64,000 nucleotides of DNA. Source: Saturnia japonica. Taxonomy: Eukaryota > Arthropoda > Insecta > Lepidoptera > Saturniidae. This document shows, one piece after another, positions 49,409 through 61,400 of the stretch. The DNA is taken from positions 11,554,501 through 11,618,500 of the forward strand of contig CM065321.1 of assembly GCA_033032175.1 (NCBI GenBank), given 5' to 3'. The first letter of the stretch is position 1. Every line of letters begins with the position of its first letter. Position numbers and translations under genes: made by a program. Below the pieces are notes generated by a model, which was given only the letters and a program-made list of their open reading frames with translations, did no database searches and was not told the origin of the DNA.

Positions 49409-52400
49409 CTGTAATATTCGTCATAACGTAGTATGTAAATTAATACGTTCATTATAATTTTAAAATAAAAGCTATTTATATTTTTTTGAGTTCCAAGTAT
49501 TTCTTAAGCTTTTTGAAGTGAAATTTTTTACTATTATGCGCACAGTCATGCGCAAGCTCAATTTTTTTTAATGTGAAAGTTTCTCGTTTGAGCGCGAGAC
49601 AGTACAATCCCAAATCTAATTTTATTGGAACATTTTGCAATACAGATTCTGACACAAAAGGGTGGAAAATAAATACTTGACAACAAGAGAACATTTCTTT
49701 CACAGACAGAATGATAAAAGAGTGAAGTATTAGAAAAAAACGACATGTGTTATAATTATTATACTAAGAATTTATTTTACTATGGCTAATATTATCAATT
49801 GCCAAAGAATTTTCACTTCTACCATATGTACTGAGATTCACACATTGTTTTTTTAAGAACTAATTGTTAGAGATAAGCAATAAACACAATTATTATATCT
49901 AAAAGTATGAAAGAGAATGGTACACAGATATTTATATATTATTAAAACCTTCCCTTAGTAAATTCGATTACACCGTAAAAGAATCAGAAATAAGTCCTGT
50001 ATTTTTTGAAAATATTGTGCATGTACAAACATACTAGAATTGAAGCTAGTTAGCAAGCTAGTTAGGGTTTTATGGGTGGTTTAGTATCACAGCATTCTGT
50101 AATGGAGCTTCTCATGTTCTCCAACAATGAAATTAATTATGTTTACATAGAAAAAGGTTAAGGTTTTTACTTACTTTTAATGGTTCCGTATATGTGATTG
50201 AAGGTAACTTTTTTTTGATATCTTTATTATTACTATTCTTATTAGATTTATCTGCGGGCATCGCATTCTTAGCGGCTCTTCCTTTCAAATATTCTGGGGA
50301 CACCTCGTGCGGCTAAAATAGTTGAAAAATATAAATATCTATGTTAAATTTGTATATTCTACTAAATTAGAAGCAGTGGTCATGAAATTGCGAACCGAAT
50401 CCTAATGGAGTGCGGTCCATGGACGACTGATGGAACAGATGGAAAACTGGACTGACAGGTTATATTTTTATCCTCAAAGCAATATTACATACATGTACAT
50501 AATGTATATCAGTATACTAGTTTTGACCAGTGATTACATAGAAGGAAAACCATCGACGTGAAATCATAGCATAATTGTAAGGACTTTTTTGTGCCAACTA
50601 ATTAACTTTTTCAAAATAAATTATATATACCTATCACAGTAGCCGCCACACTGACGTTAATCCATTAAACATCAGGTGAAATTGTGATAAAAAGTATATT
50701 TGTCTGTGTATAGTTTGAGTTACGTACGTACGTACGTATTTATAATTGTCGTCATCGTTATCCTCAATCTTAGATCTACTTAAATCTGAGATTCATAATA
50801 ACATTAGAATCATTCTATTATTTAGTCTAGTTGCAATACTGCAAATACTGCACTCAGGTAACACAACATTAGCGTTACATTAGGTTTGTTTGGCGGGATC
50901 TCAAACTGTCCTGTAGTGGTTTTTGTTTTTTATTCATAAATTTGTGATGTTTTACCCTATATTGTGTAATACAAGTGGTATTGTGCATAATAAGCTCGGT
51001 TATTATTGTGCATAAGCCCTATGAAGGGTTAGAATATTAAAATCATCTTAGGACTCGATAATGGCAGTAATCTTCAATAGAGAGGACTAGTTGTTAATTT
51101 AAAAAGAAGAACGTAATATTATATTAATAAAACAGTTTATTACATTATTAAATCATTTTGTAGGAACAGTGATTTCTTCTTACTCCTACAGTTTGTGAGC
51201 AAACACTCTAAATTTTTTTTTTATATTTACCGCATAAGTTCGTGTGATCCTCAGTCTGTGCGGAAAGTGAGTGAACGCGTAGGGGTTGGTGCAAAGAGGG
51301 TAGTTGGGGCGAGAGATCTTCGTGAAGAGGCGTGCCGTTCGGTCGACGCGCAGTTCGCAGATGTACACGTGCGGTTCGCTCGCACCAACCGGCCGCCCCT
51401 ATATGTCAACAAACGAACATCATTACCTAGTAGTTTCATCCATCTTGTTAGCGATGCATAGGGCTAGGCGCGATGATTTAGGAAATAACATGGACAATTA
51501 GTTGTAGGTATAAGTTGTTAGGCATAAGAAATAAGCAATGATATATGAACAATCATATTAAAGATATAAAGTGTAGGTATTTAAAGATAGTAAATATGTA
51601 GTAATAAAGCTTATAATTAAGACATTCTTTTTACTTTTTTCAAGCAGTAATTTATGTGAACAAATATATCAAATACTCAGTAAAGTATACCTTGCAATAT
51701 GTATTGAGGTCCATGACCCAGCACTGTGACATGACGAGCTCTATCGGCACCGCCTCGTAAAGCGGCACGCGCATCACTTCATTATGGAAGAACCTGTAAC
51801 ATAAGCGAAAAATATTCATTAGATTAGTTATTACATATTTATTTAAACCACATTCACAGTTATAATGTTTAATTATATTACATTGATATACAGAAAATTT
51901 GTCACTTACAAATGTACCTATATTATTTAAATATATGTATATTAGGAAAGAAAAAAGAAATGAATGACCGTACTACTTACGAACGCGCTATAGAAGTTAT
52001 ACATTATTTTATAGTTATAACATCGAACCGCAATAAAACAAGACTTAAGCTTAACAAGCAACATCATACTGTAGACTTTTTGATATATGTAATTTGCGTA
52101 GAGCGCTAACATCGTAAAAATTTACTCTTAGCATATTTTTATAACGCGCAAAACTATGAATTAAATAAAAAGTTTTAAATACATATTTGTATAATTTTAA
52201 CTTATATTATCTATTTTATTAATTTACGAAATTATACCAATATAATACTTATCGTCTGAAGCCCATGCCATATATCATTCATAGAGGCATGTGACGTGTA
52301 CGATTGGCCTAATTCAGTGACGTTGTCGTCAATTGCTTACGTTAAGGTAAATGAACTAACCATTGTTGCTTTACGTTCATGATTTGATTGGAACTATCAT

Positions 52401-55400
52401 CACATTGAACTACTCACTTTCTAGTCGGCTCATGGAAAGTTTCATGAGGTCGCAAATAGTGGTGTCCGTAAACGTATCTCTCTTGAGTATCTTTGTGTTT
52501 CCAGAGCCGTTCCACACGGAATATGTCCAATTCGGACATTGGAATCTCACCGATGGTTTGATACGTATGCTTGCGGACTTCACCCTCCTGTATTAATAAA
52601 TAAACATTAAATGTTTAACTTATATCACTTTGATAAGTTTAAATGACTCTACTAGTTAATATAGATTAATTATTATGGAATATTGAACATGTTTTCATAC
52701 AGAGTTTGAAATCTTTCAAACATTGTGTAAGTGGACTTAGCGCTTGGTTTGTTACATATTATTATTGTAACATGGTGGAAGTATAATATCCATTACAAAT
52801 TACTAAAATAAAGTTACTGTCAAACAGTTCTAAAAATGTCTAATATTTGAGAGAAAACACAGACATATCATAAAATAAATAAATTTGGGGTCAGAGTATG
52901 AACAAAAAGTTCTATGTGGAAGCTCCTGAAATTATTTTCATAATAAAATATACTCACTTTATTCTGAGTAGAGTCATCAGATTTCTCTTTTCCTTTAGCC
53001 ATGTTTTTCACTTTCTTTCTGTCGACTCGTTTAGTTTTCGCCGATTCAGTTTTATCTCCGTTCTTTTGACTCACGTCAGGATGTTTCTCGTCAATCGGTA
53101 TATCCCGGAGAACGTAAACCGTATCTCCTTGGCGAACTTGTAGATCACCCCTCATAAGGGTCAAATAGAACTGATGACCCTCATCAGTGTATTCGTCGAG
53201 AGGAATCTCACGGTCCACCTAGAATAATATTAATCAATGATGGATTATTGTCGCGGTTGTCGTTTATTTTTGACCTGCAGAATATCAACTTGATCAAGTT
53301 GATTAAGTCATGGAAAAGTATGTAATTATAGGATATACTTTTTTTATTATCAAGCAAAGTGGACGTATAACAGCAAGTAATTGTATAAAAATAATTTACT
53401 CATTTAAATTATAAGAGAGAAGTATATGAGAGAATACATATAAGTAGCCATCGCAATTTTGGTGTAAATTAGATAATTTATACAATTATATATAAAGATT
53501 TAAAAAAGATATTTATGTTTATTGCTTGAATTGTGATCATTGGACCAGAGTAAGGGTCACAAATACCTTGTTGGGTGAGCAGAGATGACAGAAGTGCGGC
53601 ACAGTAGTGTCAGCGACGCGCATACAACGCGCGTGCTGCCACACACCACAGCGCGACCCTCCGCACTGGACCATCAGTCCCTCCTCCACGTGCAACCCGC
53701 AGATGCACATTATCACCTCCTCTGCAGAAATCAATCATTAATATCCTACTTGACCACCATACAACACAGTTCAAAATTTTTAACCAGAAAAATAACAAAT
53801 CTCAAAATTATCTTATGACCCGATATTTTATACATTATGCATTGTAAACAATAGGCAACCAGACAACTTTACATAAAACGGTAATTATTTTAAGCATTAT
53901 GGATTTATAAAGCTAGGGAAAATATAAATTCACATAAATAACGCATTATACCTGCTTAAAATAAGTAACGTACACATTTTTACCGCGCAAACGATACAGC
54001 AGAGCGCGTGTACGTCATATGTGGAGTCGGTACTAAATACAGGCAAAAAACTATAAACTAATTAAAAACATCAGATATATGCTCAATGCACCAATTAGGT
54101 AACGTTCGCATACACACGAATGACGTCATGCGCTGTTATTGGTGTTTCGTTTCACATGAAGAACGGCACAAAATATTCGATCTTATTTATTAATTTACAA
54201 ATATAGATCAATATTATTTCACAAAAAAATTGATAAAATGATTATTATTTTCAACTATATTTTATATTTTTTGTGACTACTGTCCAGTTGCATATTTAAC
54301 AAACAGCTGTAAGGTTAAACAGATTCTTAGTATATAGCATTATACTGAAAAAAAATTTAAATCATTTTTTAATAAAAGTATTAATTTAAAACTATATGTC
54401 TATTTTTCGACAATAGCGAGGAACATAGGATTTAAAGTTATGTATGAGTCATTAATTTTGATGAAGATTTAAAGGAAACATGGCTTTGCAACAAAAACTA
54501 ACTTTTCAGAAATAATCTATTGAGATGGATACATTACTTTGAAATATAATAATGGATTCCGTAGCCATATAGATTAAAAGTTATTTTCAAGGAGTAATAA
54601 TACAAAATGCAAATGTAGCGACACACAGCGACACACAGCGACATCTATAGAGCCACATACGACGCATCGTACATCGCGCTATAGAAATTAACTCTTCAAT
54701 TGAGTATATATACAAGAACCCGACTACAACCGTTGGGCCATTCCGATTACTGAATACACATACGCATGGTCCACTCCTTTCTCCCAGGAGGAGGGGAACG
54801 TGCATATGAGTATATGTTAGTTAGTTCGAATTCTTTAGAATTAGGGAATTAGTTAGATCGCGACCTTTTCGCATTCGCGACGACCGCCCGAGCCGAGGTT
54901 CGGCCACTCTGGCACCCTCGTGCGGGTCGTCACAAACTTTCGCGGCTGAGTGCCCTAAGCGCTCGCCCCCAAGTCCGGTGACGCTGTAAAAGCCGCAGCG
55001 GCTCTGTTTTTGGATAGGGCCGCGGCTACTACGGGTGTCCTGACCACCAGCATGCAGCGGACGCGCATTCCTGGTGGTCATCACCCACTGCCTTCTCAGC
55101 GACCTTGGCACAGCACACTGCACTTCGGCCGGTCAGCAAGCAGGGGCGCACTTCTCTCCTGGTCGATGCAGCAGCCAGCCACTAAGCAGCACTGCAACAC
55201 TCCGACTCACTGGAGCATTCTTGCAGTATCACCCCGACTCACTGGGGCATCACCGTGAACTATGCGGCATCTGGTTCCGACTCACTGGAACATTCCATTG
55301 GCCCGGCAAGCATCACAAGATGTATGGACGACTCAACCTGCTATCGACCTCCGGTCTCGGAGGGGAGTGATGTAGCGACATCTATAGAGCCACATACGAC

Positions 55401-58400
55401 GCATCCTACTATCCTACATTGCGCTATAGAAATTAACTCAATCGTTGAGTATATATACAAGAACCCGACTACAACCGTTGGGCAGCGGCCCGCCAGACAT
55501 AACGCTCGTCTGGTCGGAGGATCCTAAATTTGCAATAGTTCTTCTACACAAATATAAAGTACATGAGACAAATATTGATTTACTAATAGCTTACCAGTCT
55601 TAGTTTTTTGCAGAAAACCGGCCGGCAGGGGTTCATCAGGTCCGAGAATTTTGTTCAAATGTTCCGCAAAATCAGACTTCGCAGAATTATACACCTGTTA
55701 AAATGGTTAATCTATATTATTGCCCCAGATTTGAGAAAAAGGCAGATGGAGTTTGTCAGAATACGAAAATGACTCATATTAGTATTCCATTGTGTCAATT
55801 TTGAAAGGGAACGTCATGCCGTGTGTTTTAATATTATATAAAAAAGAATGCAGATTTGTATGTAATTACATAGTAAAAATTCTTCTCGAAAATAAAAAAG
55901 GACGACAGAGTATCGTTCTGGCAGTAACATCAGTATATTAGAAGACCAAAATAAATAAATTACCTTTTTGAGTTGTGCAGTGACAGTTCCCAGGGTGGAA
56001 GCCCTACCGTATTCTCGCATCACGGTAGAAAACAAGCCGTTTACATCTGCGTCAAACTGCGCCACACTTTCATACTCGCCTCTTTTGATGTTAGCTTCAA
56101 TTGAACTCAAATCTAACGAGACTGTAGTATCTTGTGTTTTCACCAGCTCAACTTTTGCTTTAAGCAAAGGTGTGCATAATGGTTTCCCTTTATCATCTGT
56201 AAGTACAAAATTACATATTATACATTATTCACATATCATATTTTTCAAAGTGAAAATCTTCTTTAGATATAACTAATGCTGGTTTTCTTCTAAAACTGAT
56301 ACTCGGCGTTGACCAGTCAGCTCGAGTCGTTTTAGTTTAGCGCTGGTCACCATGATGTACATACGCTAGCATAAAGTTAATAGGTAACCGGACAGAAACC
56401 ACTAAAAATATTTAAATGAAAATGATCTACCTAATATTATAATCACCATTCAATATAAAATTTTGTGAAATTAATATTATATTTATCAATATTAAATACG
56501 ATCTAATATGTTGTGCTTTCTTCATGTCTCACAAAAAATACACCAATATCAGCGCATGACGTCACGCGCTCTGCAGTATCGTTTGCGCTGCAATGTAAAA
56601 ATTTATACGTCTAGACGTTATGCATAATGATTAATAATAAATGCTTGTTGAAAACTTGTACGTTTGCCTATTGAAATCATTGCAGTGTATTATGCGCGTG
56701 TTTAGCGGGAAACAAAACGCTCGCTGGCTGTGAAGGTGCGTCAATGCCGCTGATCGTGCGAAGCCGACGCGCGACGCCTAAGGCTCAGCGCTGACTGGTC
56801 AGGTTATTTAAATAGCGCTTCGTAGTAATCCATACATTATATTGATGTATCAGTACTGACAGTCATTGTGAGAAGAAAACTAGCCTAAGATGCAGAGGAA
56901 TGCATTGGGTGATGTCAGAGTTACGGAAGCGTAACAGCTATAGCCTGTTTATGCAGTTTCCGATTTGATATTCAAAACTATGATTCTTAATGTATAAATT
57001 TGTAGTTTAATTTAATAATAACAATTTTTTATTCTGTTAGTTTCGAAGATAAAACCCACATTGTATATTAATATGTTAACTTAATTTAATAAAGATATAT
57101 AGTCAAAATAATACAAAGCGAGTGGGTATCCCCCTATACGCTTGTGCGAGATACGAAGTTTCCATGGTCTCAACGATTTGCACAGTGACAGTGAGTAGAT
57201 CTGTTATTGTTCAGATATTTATATTTTAAACTGACTGATAGATGAAGATAATGCGACTTTATCTGCGGTGTTTATTATATTAAAACCACGGCAACAAAAC
57301 ACATCGTTAAACTCGCAGTGCTTATAAAAATCGTAGTTTCTTACAATTTTAATAACTTTTTGTTGAATGAAAATATCACGATAATTTTTCTTTTTGATAA
57401 GGACCACGTATCTAAGGAATAAAAAAATGGTCAAAATCAATCTGGTAGTCTTTCCGTTATGCGTGCACAACAGCAAACCCAGTCATGTATACCAATATTA
57501 TAAAGAGGAAAGACTTGATTTTTTTGTTTGTATTGGATAAACTCAAAAACTACTGGACCGATTAAAAAAAAATCACCAATATAACGCTACAGTATCAGCG
57601 AGTATCATAGGCTATATTTAAATTTGAAAAATTAATTTATTCCTTATAAAAATTTCGATAGTTTTACACAAAGTATAAAAAAATTGCCTAAAAATATGCT
57701 TTTAACACGAGTTAAACCATTGGGCACAGCTAGTTTTATTTATAAAGATAGATAAATTATCATCTTACCTATTTCAAAACTAGTTCTCAATGTATTAAGG
57801 TTTGTTGTAAGTGATATATACTACTAAGTCCAATTCACAACTAAAATAAGGCTAGAAAAATTAAAATAAAAGTTATATGAACCTTTTGCCGCAACGATAG
57901 CCGCATAAAGCGCCTTGTACACGTTCATGAGACGCTCCTTACGCGACAAGGTTGTATCGTCGTCCAATCGGACGAGTCGTTTAACGTTATCGTCTCGCGT
58001 CGCTCGCAACATTTGTAGCCGCGAGATAAATATGTCCGGATTCATGGTATCAGGCAGCGTCAGCGGATTCACGTTGATGACAGGCGGGGGCGAAGCACCG
58101 AGATGAGGCTCGCTGGCTGGGACGCACGCCGGGGGCGGAGGACTGGGAGGAGACGCTGGCAGGGCCAGAGCGAGCCTGTCCCGTATGCGTCGTACCTGAA
58201 TTTTTTTTTTACATATTAGGACATGTTCGGGGTAATAAATTGGTTAGGGGTATGAAAAATTATTTTTGTTCTTAAATTATACCCCCTACAATAAAAATCG
58301 GAGATGACTGGTCACTTGCTCGTGGGACTCGGACGGATACCGGTGCGGCGGCTATCATCTCACGACAGAGTTGTAATTGTTTCGGAGGTATAGTGCATAC

Positions 58401-61400
58401 CTAAAGGTGCTGTGCATATTTCGGCTTGGAGTAAACGCATTTGCAGCCTGGATCTCTTGGATTAATATCATCGGCGGAAAAGTAAGTGAGCCTTCATCCC
58501 GGTTATAGTATACCATATTCGGCGGTTATTTTGTGTGATATCTACTTCCAACCAGTTTAAAAATATACAGTCCACTTGATCTACAGAGGTAGAATATCAC
58601 ATCCAGTGTGTGAGTGGTGGTTGCCACCACAGGACATAAGCAATCAAATATAATCTATAGTAATACTAGCCGGCCCGGCAGACATTGTTCTACCTTATCT
58701 CACTCAATCATAGGGCCCACCTATGAGTTTCGATTTTGTGGTTGCCTTTTATGGTACACAACTATTACAATATATTATGAAGATAAATCATTTTAGTCTG
58801 TGGAAGATCAAAAACATTTTCATATGAACAACTCACACCAATAACTACGGAATGAACATATAGTATAAAGGAAAATCGCTATCCGCGTTTGTCTGTTTGT
58901 CCGCTTACTTCTTATAGACCACGTAACGGATATTTATACGGATTTCACGGATATCTGGAGAATTTGTTACAGAAGGTCTATATAAACAATACATTTCAAT
59001 CAAGTTTTTGAATAGTAGAGAAAATCCAATGTTTTTTGATGAGGTCGTCAATAAATCGATTTTCAGGTGCTTACATAGCTTACACTGACTAAACCTTAAG
59101 ATACAAAATCAAAATAAAGTTCTAAAGATTTGTAATTTTTCAAAAACTCTAGAGAAAAGTCCGCCATGGCACATTATGTCTATCTCCTAAGGATGACTCG
59201 CAGTAACCATTTTTATCTTCAACATAATGATTAAAAATAGTAGGTTAATTGCGATATTATATAATTATATATTATTTACATTATATAATTTAAATGAATA
59301 CCATAGAATCGTATAAGATAGCACTGATTCAAAATTACTTGCAGCGAAACGGTTGACCGACACTACCTACCTATGATAAATTGAGTGTCGCGAGCTAAGC
59401 GCACTTTTCGTAATTATGAAGTTATGTACTATCAATACTAAAGCGATATACTCTAAATCTTGCTTGTTTAAACATAAAATACACCACTTTGTAAACTGCA
59501 CCCGTGCGAAGCTGGGGCGGGTCGCTAGTAAGAAATAATTTCATTCTTTCTACATTCATTTGGTTAATAAATAACATTTTAGGTTTTTGTTTATACAAAG
59601 TTTACTCAAATCGATCATAAAAAAATCAATTTTCGATTAAATGGATAATGAGATCAAAACAAACAATTTAGTTTGGAAAAAATACTCACAGTCTCTAGAT
59701 TTCTGAAAAGAAAACAGTGTCGCTCCTTCACCAAATTTTTCTCTTTCGCTGTCAAAGGTTTCATTTGTGGCTCCTGCCATAGCTTATTCAGATGCTGCTG
59801 GTATTTTAGTATGGTCATGTTTTTGATGTCGCACGTACTGACAGTCTGCTGCTCAGACTTCTTGTTACATTTCACTGCTTTTCTCGGGCGTCCCACTCGA
59901 GGCTGATTCCCGTTGGACCCTTGCGACTGTGTAGACGTGTTCGACGGTGTCCGCGATTGCGTCTTAAGGGGTAGTTTTGTGATGCGCTGTGATTTCCCGC
60001 CGATTACGCCGCGACAGTCCTCCGAGTCGCATTTACACGGCTATAATAATACAATTTACATTTAGAAAATTTCAAGCAATATTCTTAAAAATACAAAAGA
60101 AAAAATAAGCGATTCAAAAAATAGGACAGTCGTGTAATTGTGCAGTGTGATATCTGTGACGTCATATCCACAATATTAATAATTAATGAGCAATCAGAAA
60201 CATGCATTTTTCAGTTCTTAACTCAAAAGTTAGGTCACATGTTATATGAGTAGTGTGATTGTAGAGTTTGATCACTGTGACGTTATAACTTTAATCTTTA
60301 GAATAAATGCGCAAGCAGGCACATGCTCAACACGGAGCGGAAGGCAGTATTGACACATATGAAATAATAAGCGTATAAAATAGTAGAAGGGGAAAATAAT
60401 CACAACAAACATTCAGATGGCTCTTAAGATTATGATTACCTGGCCTACAGCGGGATTGAAGAGTGAGAAATTGTAGTCGTAGGTTAACTCCTCCCCGGGA
60501 TCGATGTCACGCAAAGCGAACAACGCCATTCTAAAAGTACCTGGAATTAAATTAAAACACGTAAATTATTCAAAGGATTTTCTACAGCTATCAATAAGTT
60601 AAAAAAAAATTATTTGATCGATAATAATGCGTTACCCTCAAATACTTTAATAGATATAACTAAAAACCTATATAATTATTATTTTTATAGTCACTGTGTT
60701 TCTTTTCTCAACCTTCTTTGACTAAACATTCTTAATTATTAGTCTTCATAGAGTTTTTCAAATTAGTTTCTAATCTGTATAATAAAAAAAATACAATAAA
60801 GTACTACATTTCCCGTGCTGGAAGACGCGTCACTTGAAATGTGCTAAGTAAATTTGAATGTAGATTTCAAATATAAGACTAAACTCGGGAAAGACACACA
60901 CACACATATCTCTCCCATATGATTAAAGCAGAAAATTAGAAGATACAGCCCACTTTAATAATTAAATGTGATACACAATTCCCGTGGAAAAACGGAAGAA
61001 TATTCAATTCAAAACATCGATTTGAATGGTGGAAGGTAACGACAGTTATGTACGACTGGATCACGACCATCATAAAGCAGATGTGTAGCGCCCGCCATAG
61101 TGGCACGCTTATACGTTTCGTGTTTCAGGATCAGAGGATCTAGCTGCAGACAGGCTTACATTGCCGATCTCTCAGTGGTCGTCCTTGATTTTGGATTATA
61201 CTGCATTTACCATTAGGCTCAGTGTCACATTGCCATGCTACTATAAAAAAGTCGGGGGAACCCAATGAACTTTTATACATAGACTAGCCCACGGTCACCC
61301 GTGTTAATTTTATCCGACAAACACCGCACTGCCAACGCACCGTTGTGGTTTTCATAATTATTCTTCCCGCAAGCACAAATTATTTTAATTTTTCATTATT

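Larger units (their letters stand above)
54614..55548 (+). mobile_element. small LTR retroelement, chimeric with LINE 3'UTR
   Basis: 3' LTR 55371-55548 (TGTAGCGACATC...TTCTTCTACA), preceded by the polypurine tract ggaggggagtga. The 5' LTR (54614-54738) matches the first about 125 bases of the 3' LTR but stops at ccgttgggc. The element is flanked by caaa on both sides (54610-54613 and 55549-55552), a 4-base duplication. Between 5' LTR and interior lie 283 bases of LINE 3'UTR (54739-55021). The interior 55022-55370 is non-coding with cgactcactgg repeats. No gag or pol, so it needs enzymes in trans. It lies antisense to ash1. Confidence 0.85.
53722..55594 (-). other. ash1 intron before the PHD exon, holding a chimeric LTR element
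   Basis: Runs from donor gtaagc to acceptor ctgcag. Half its length is the chimeric element at 54614-55548. The remainder (53722-54610) is AT-rich with no recognised feature. Confidence 0.8.

Noticed and set aside
49476..49746. Two overlapping minus-strand frames of 62 and 75 codons in the last ash1 intron
   Set aside because: Low-complexity, no known motif, and removed by splicing in the exon chain.
50713..50729. (ACGT)n run as a regulatory site
   Set aside because: Simple repeat in an intron; no supporting context.
51195..51461. 88-codon plus-strand frame at 51.2 kb
   Set aside because: Antisense of the conserved BAH exon 51231-51398.
53585..53818. 77-codon plus-strand frame at 53.6 kb
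   Set aside because: Antisense shadow of the PHD-finger exon.
55010..55527. Overlapping 82-98-codon frames
   Set aside because: They lie in the LTR element interior and LTR; GC-rich non-coding repeat with no gag or pol similarity.
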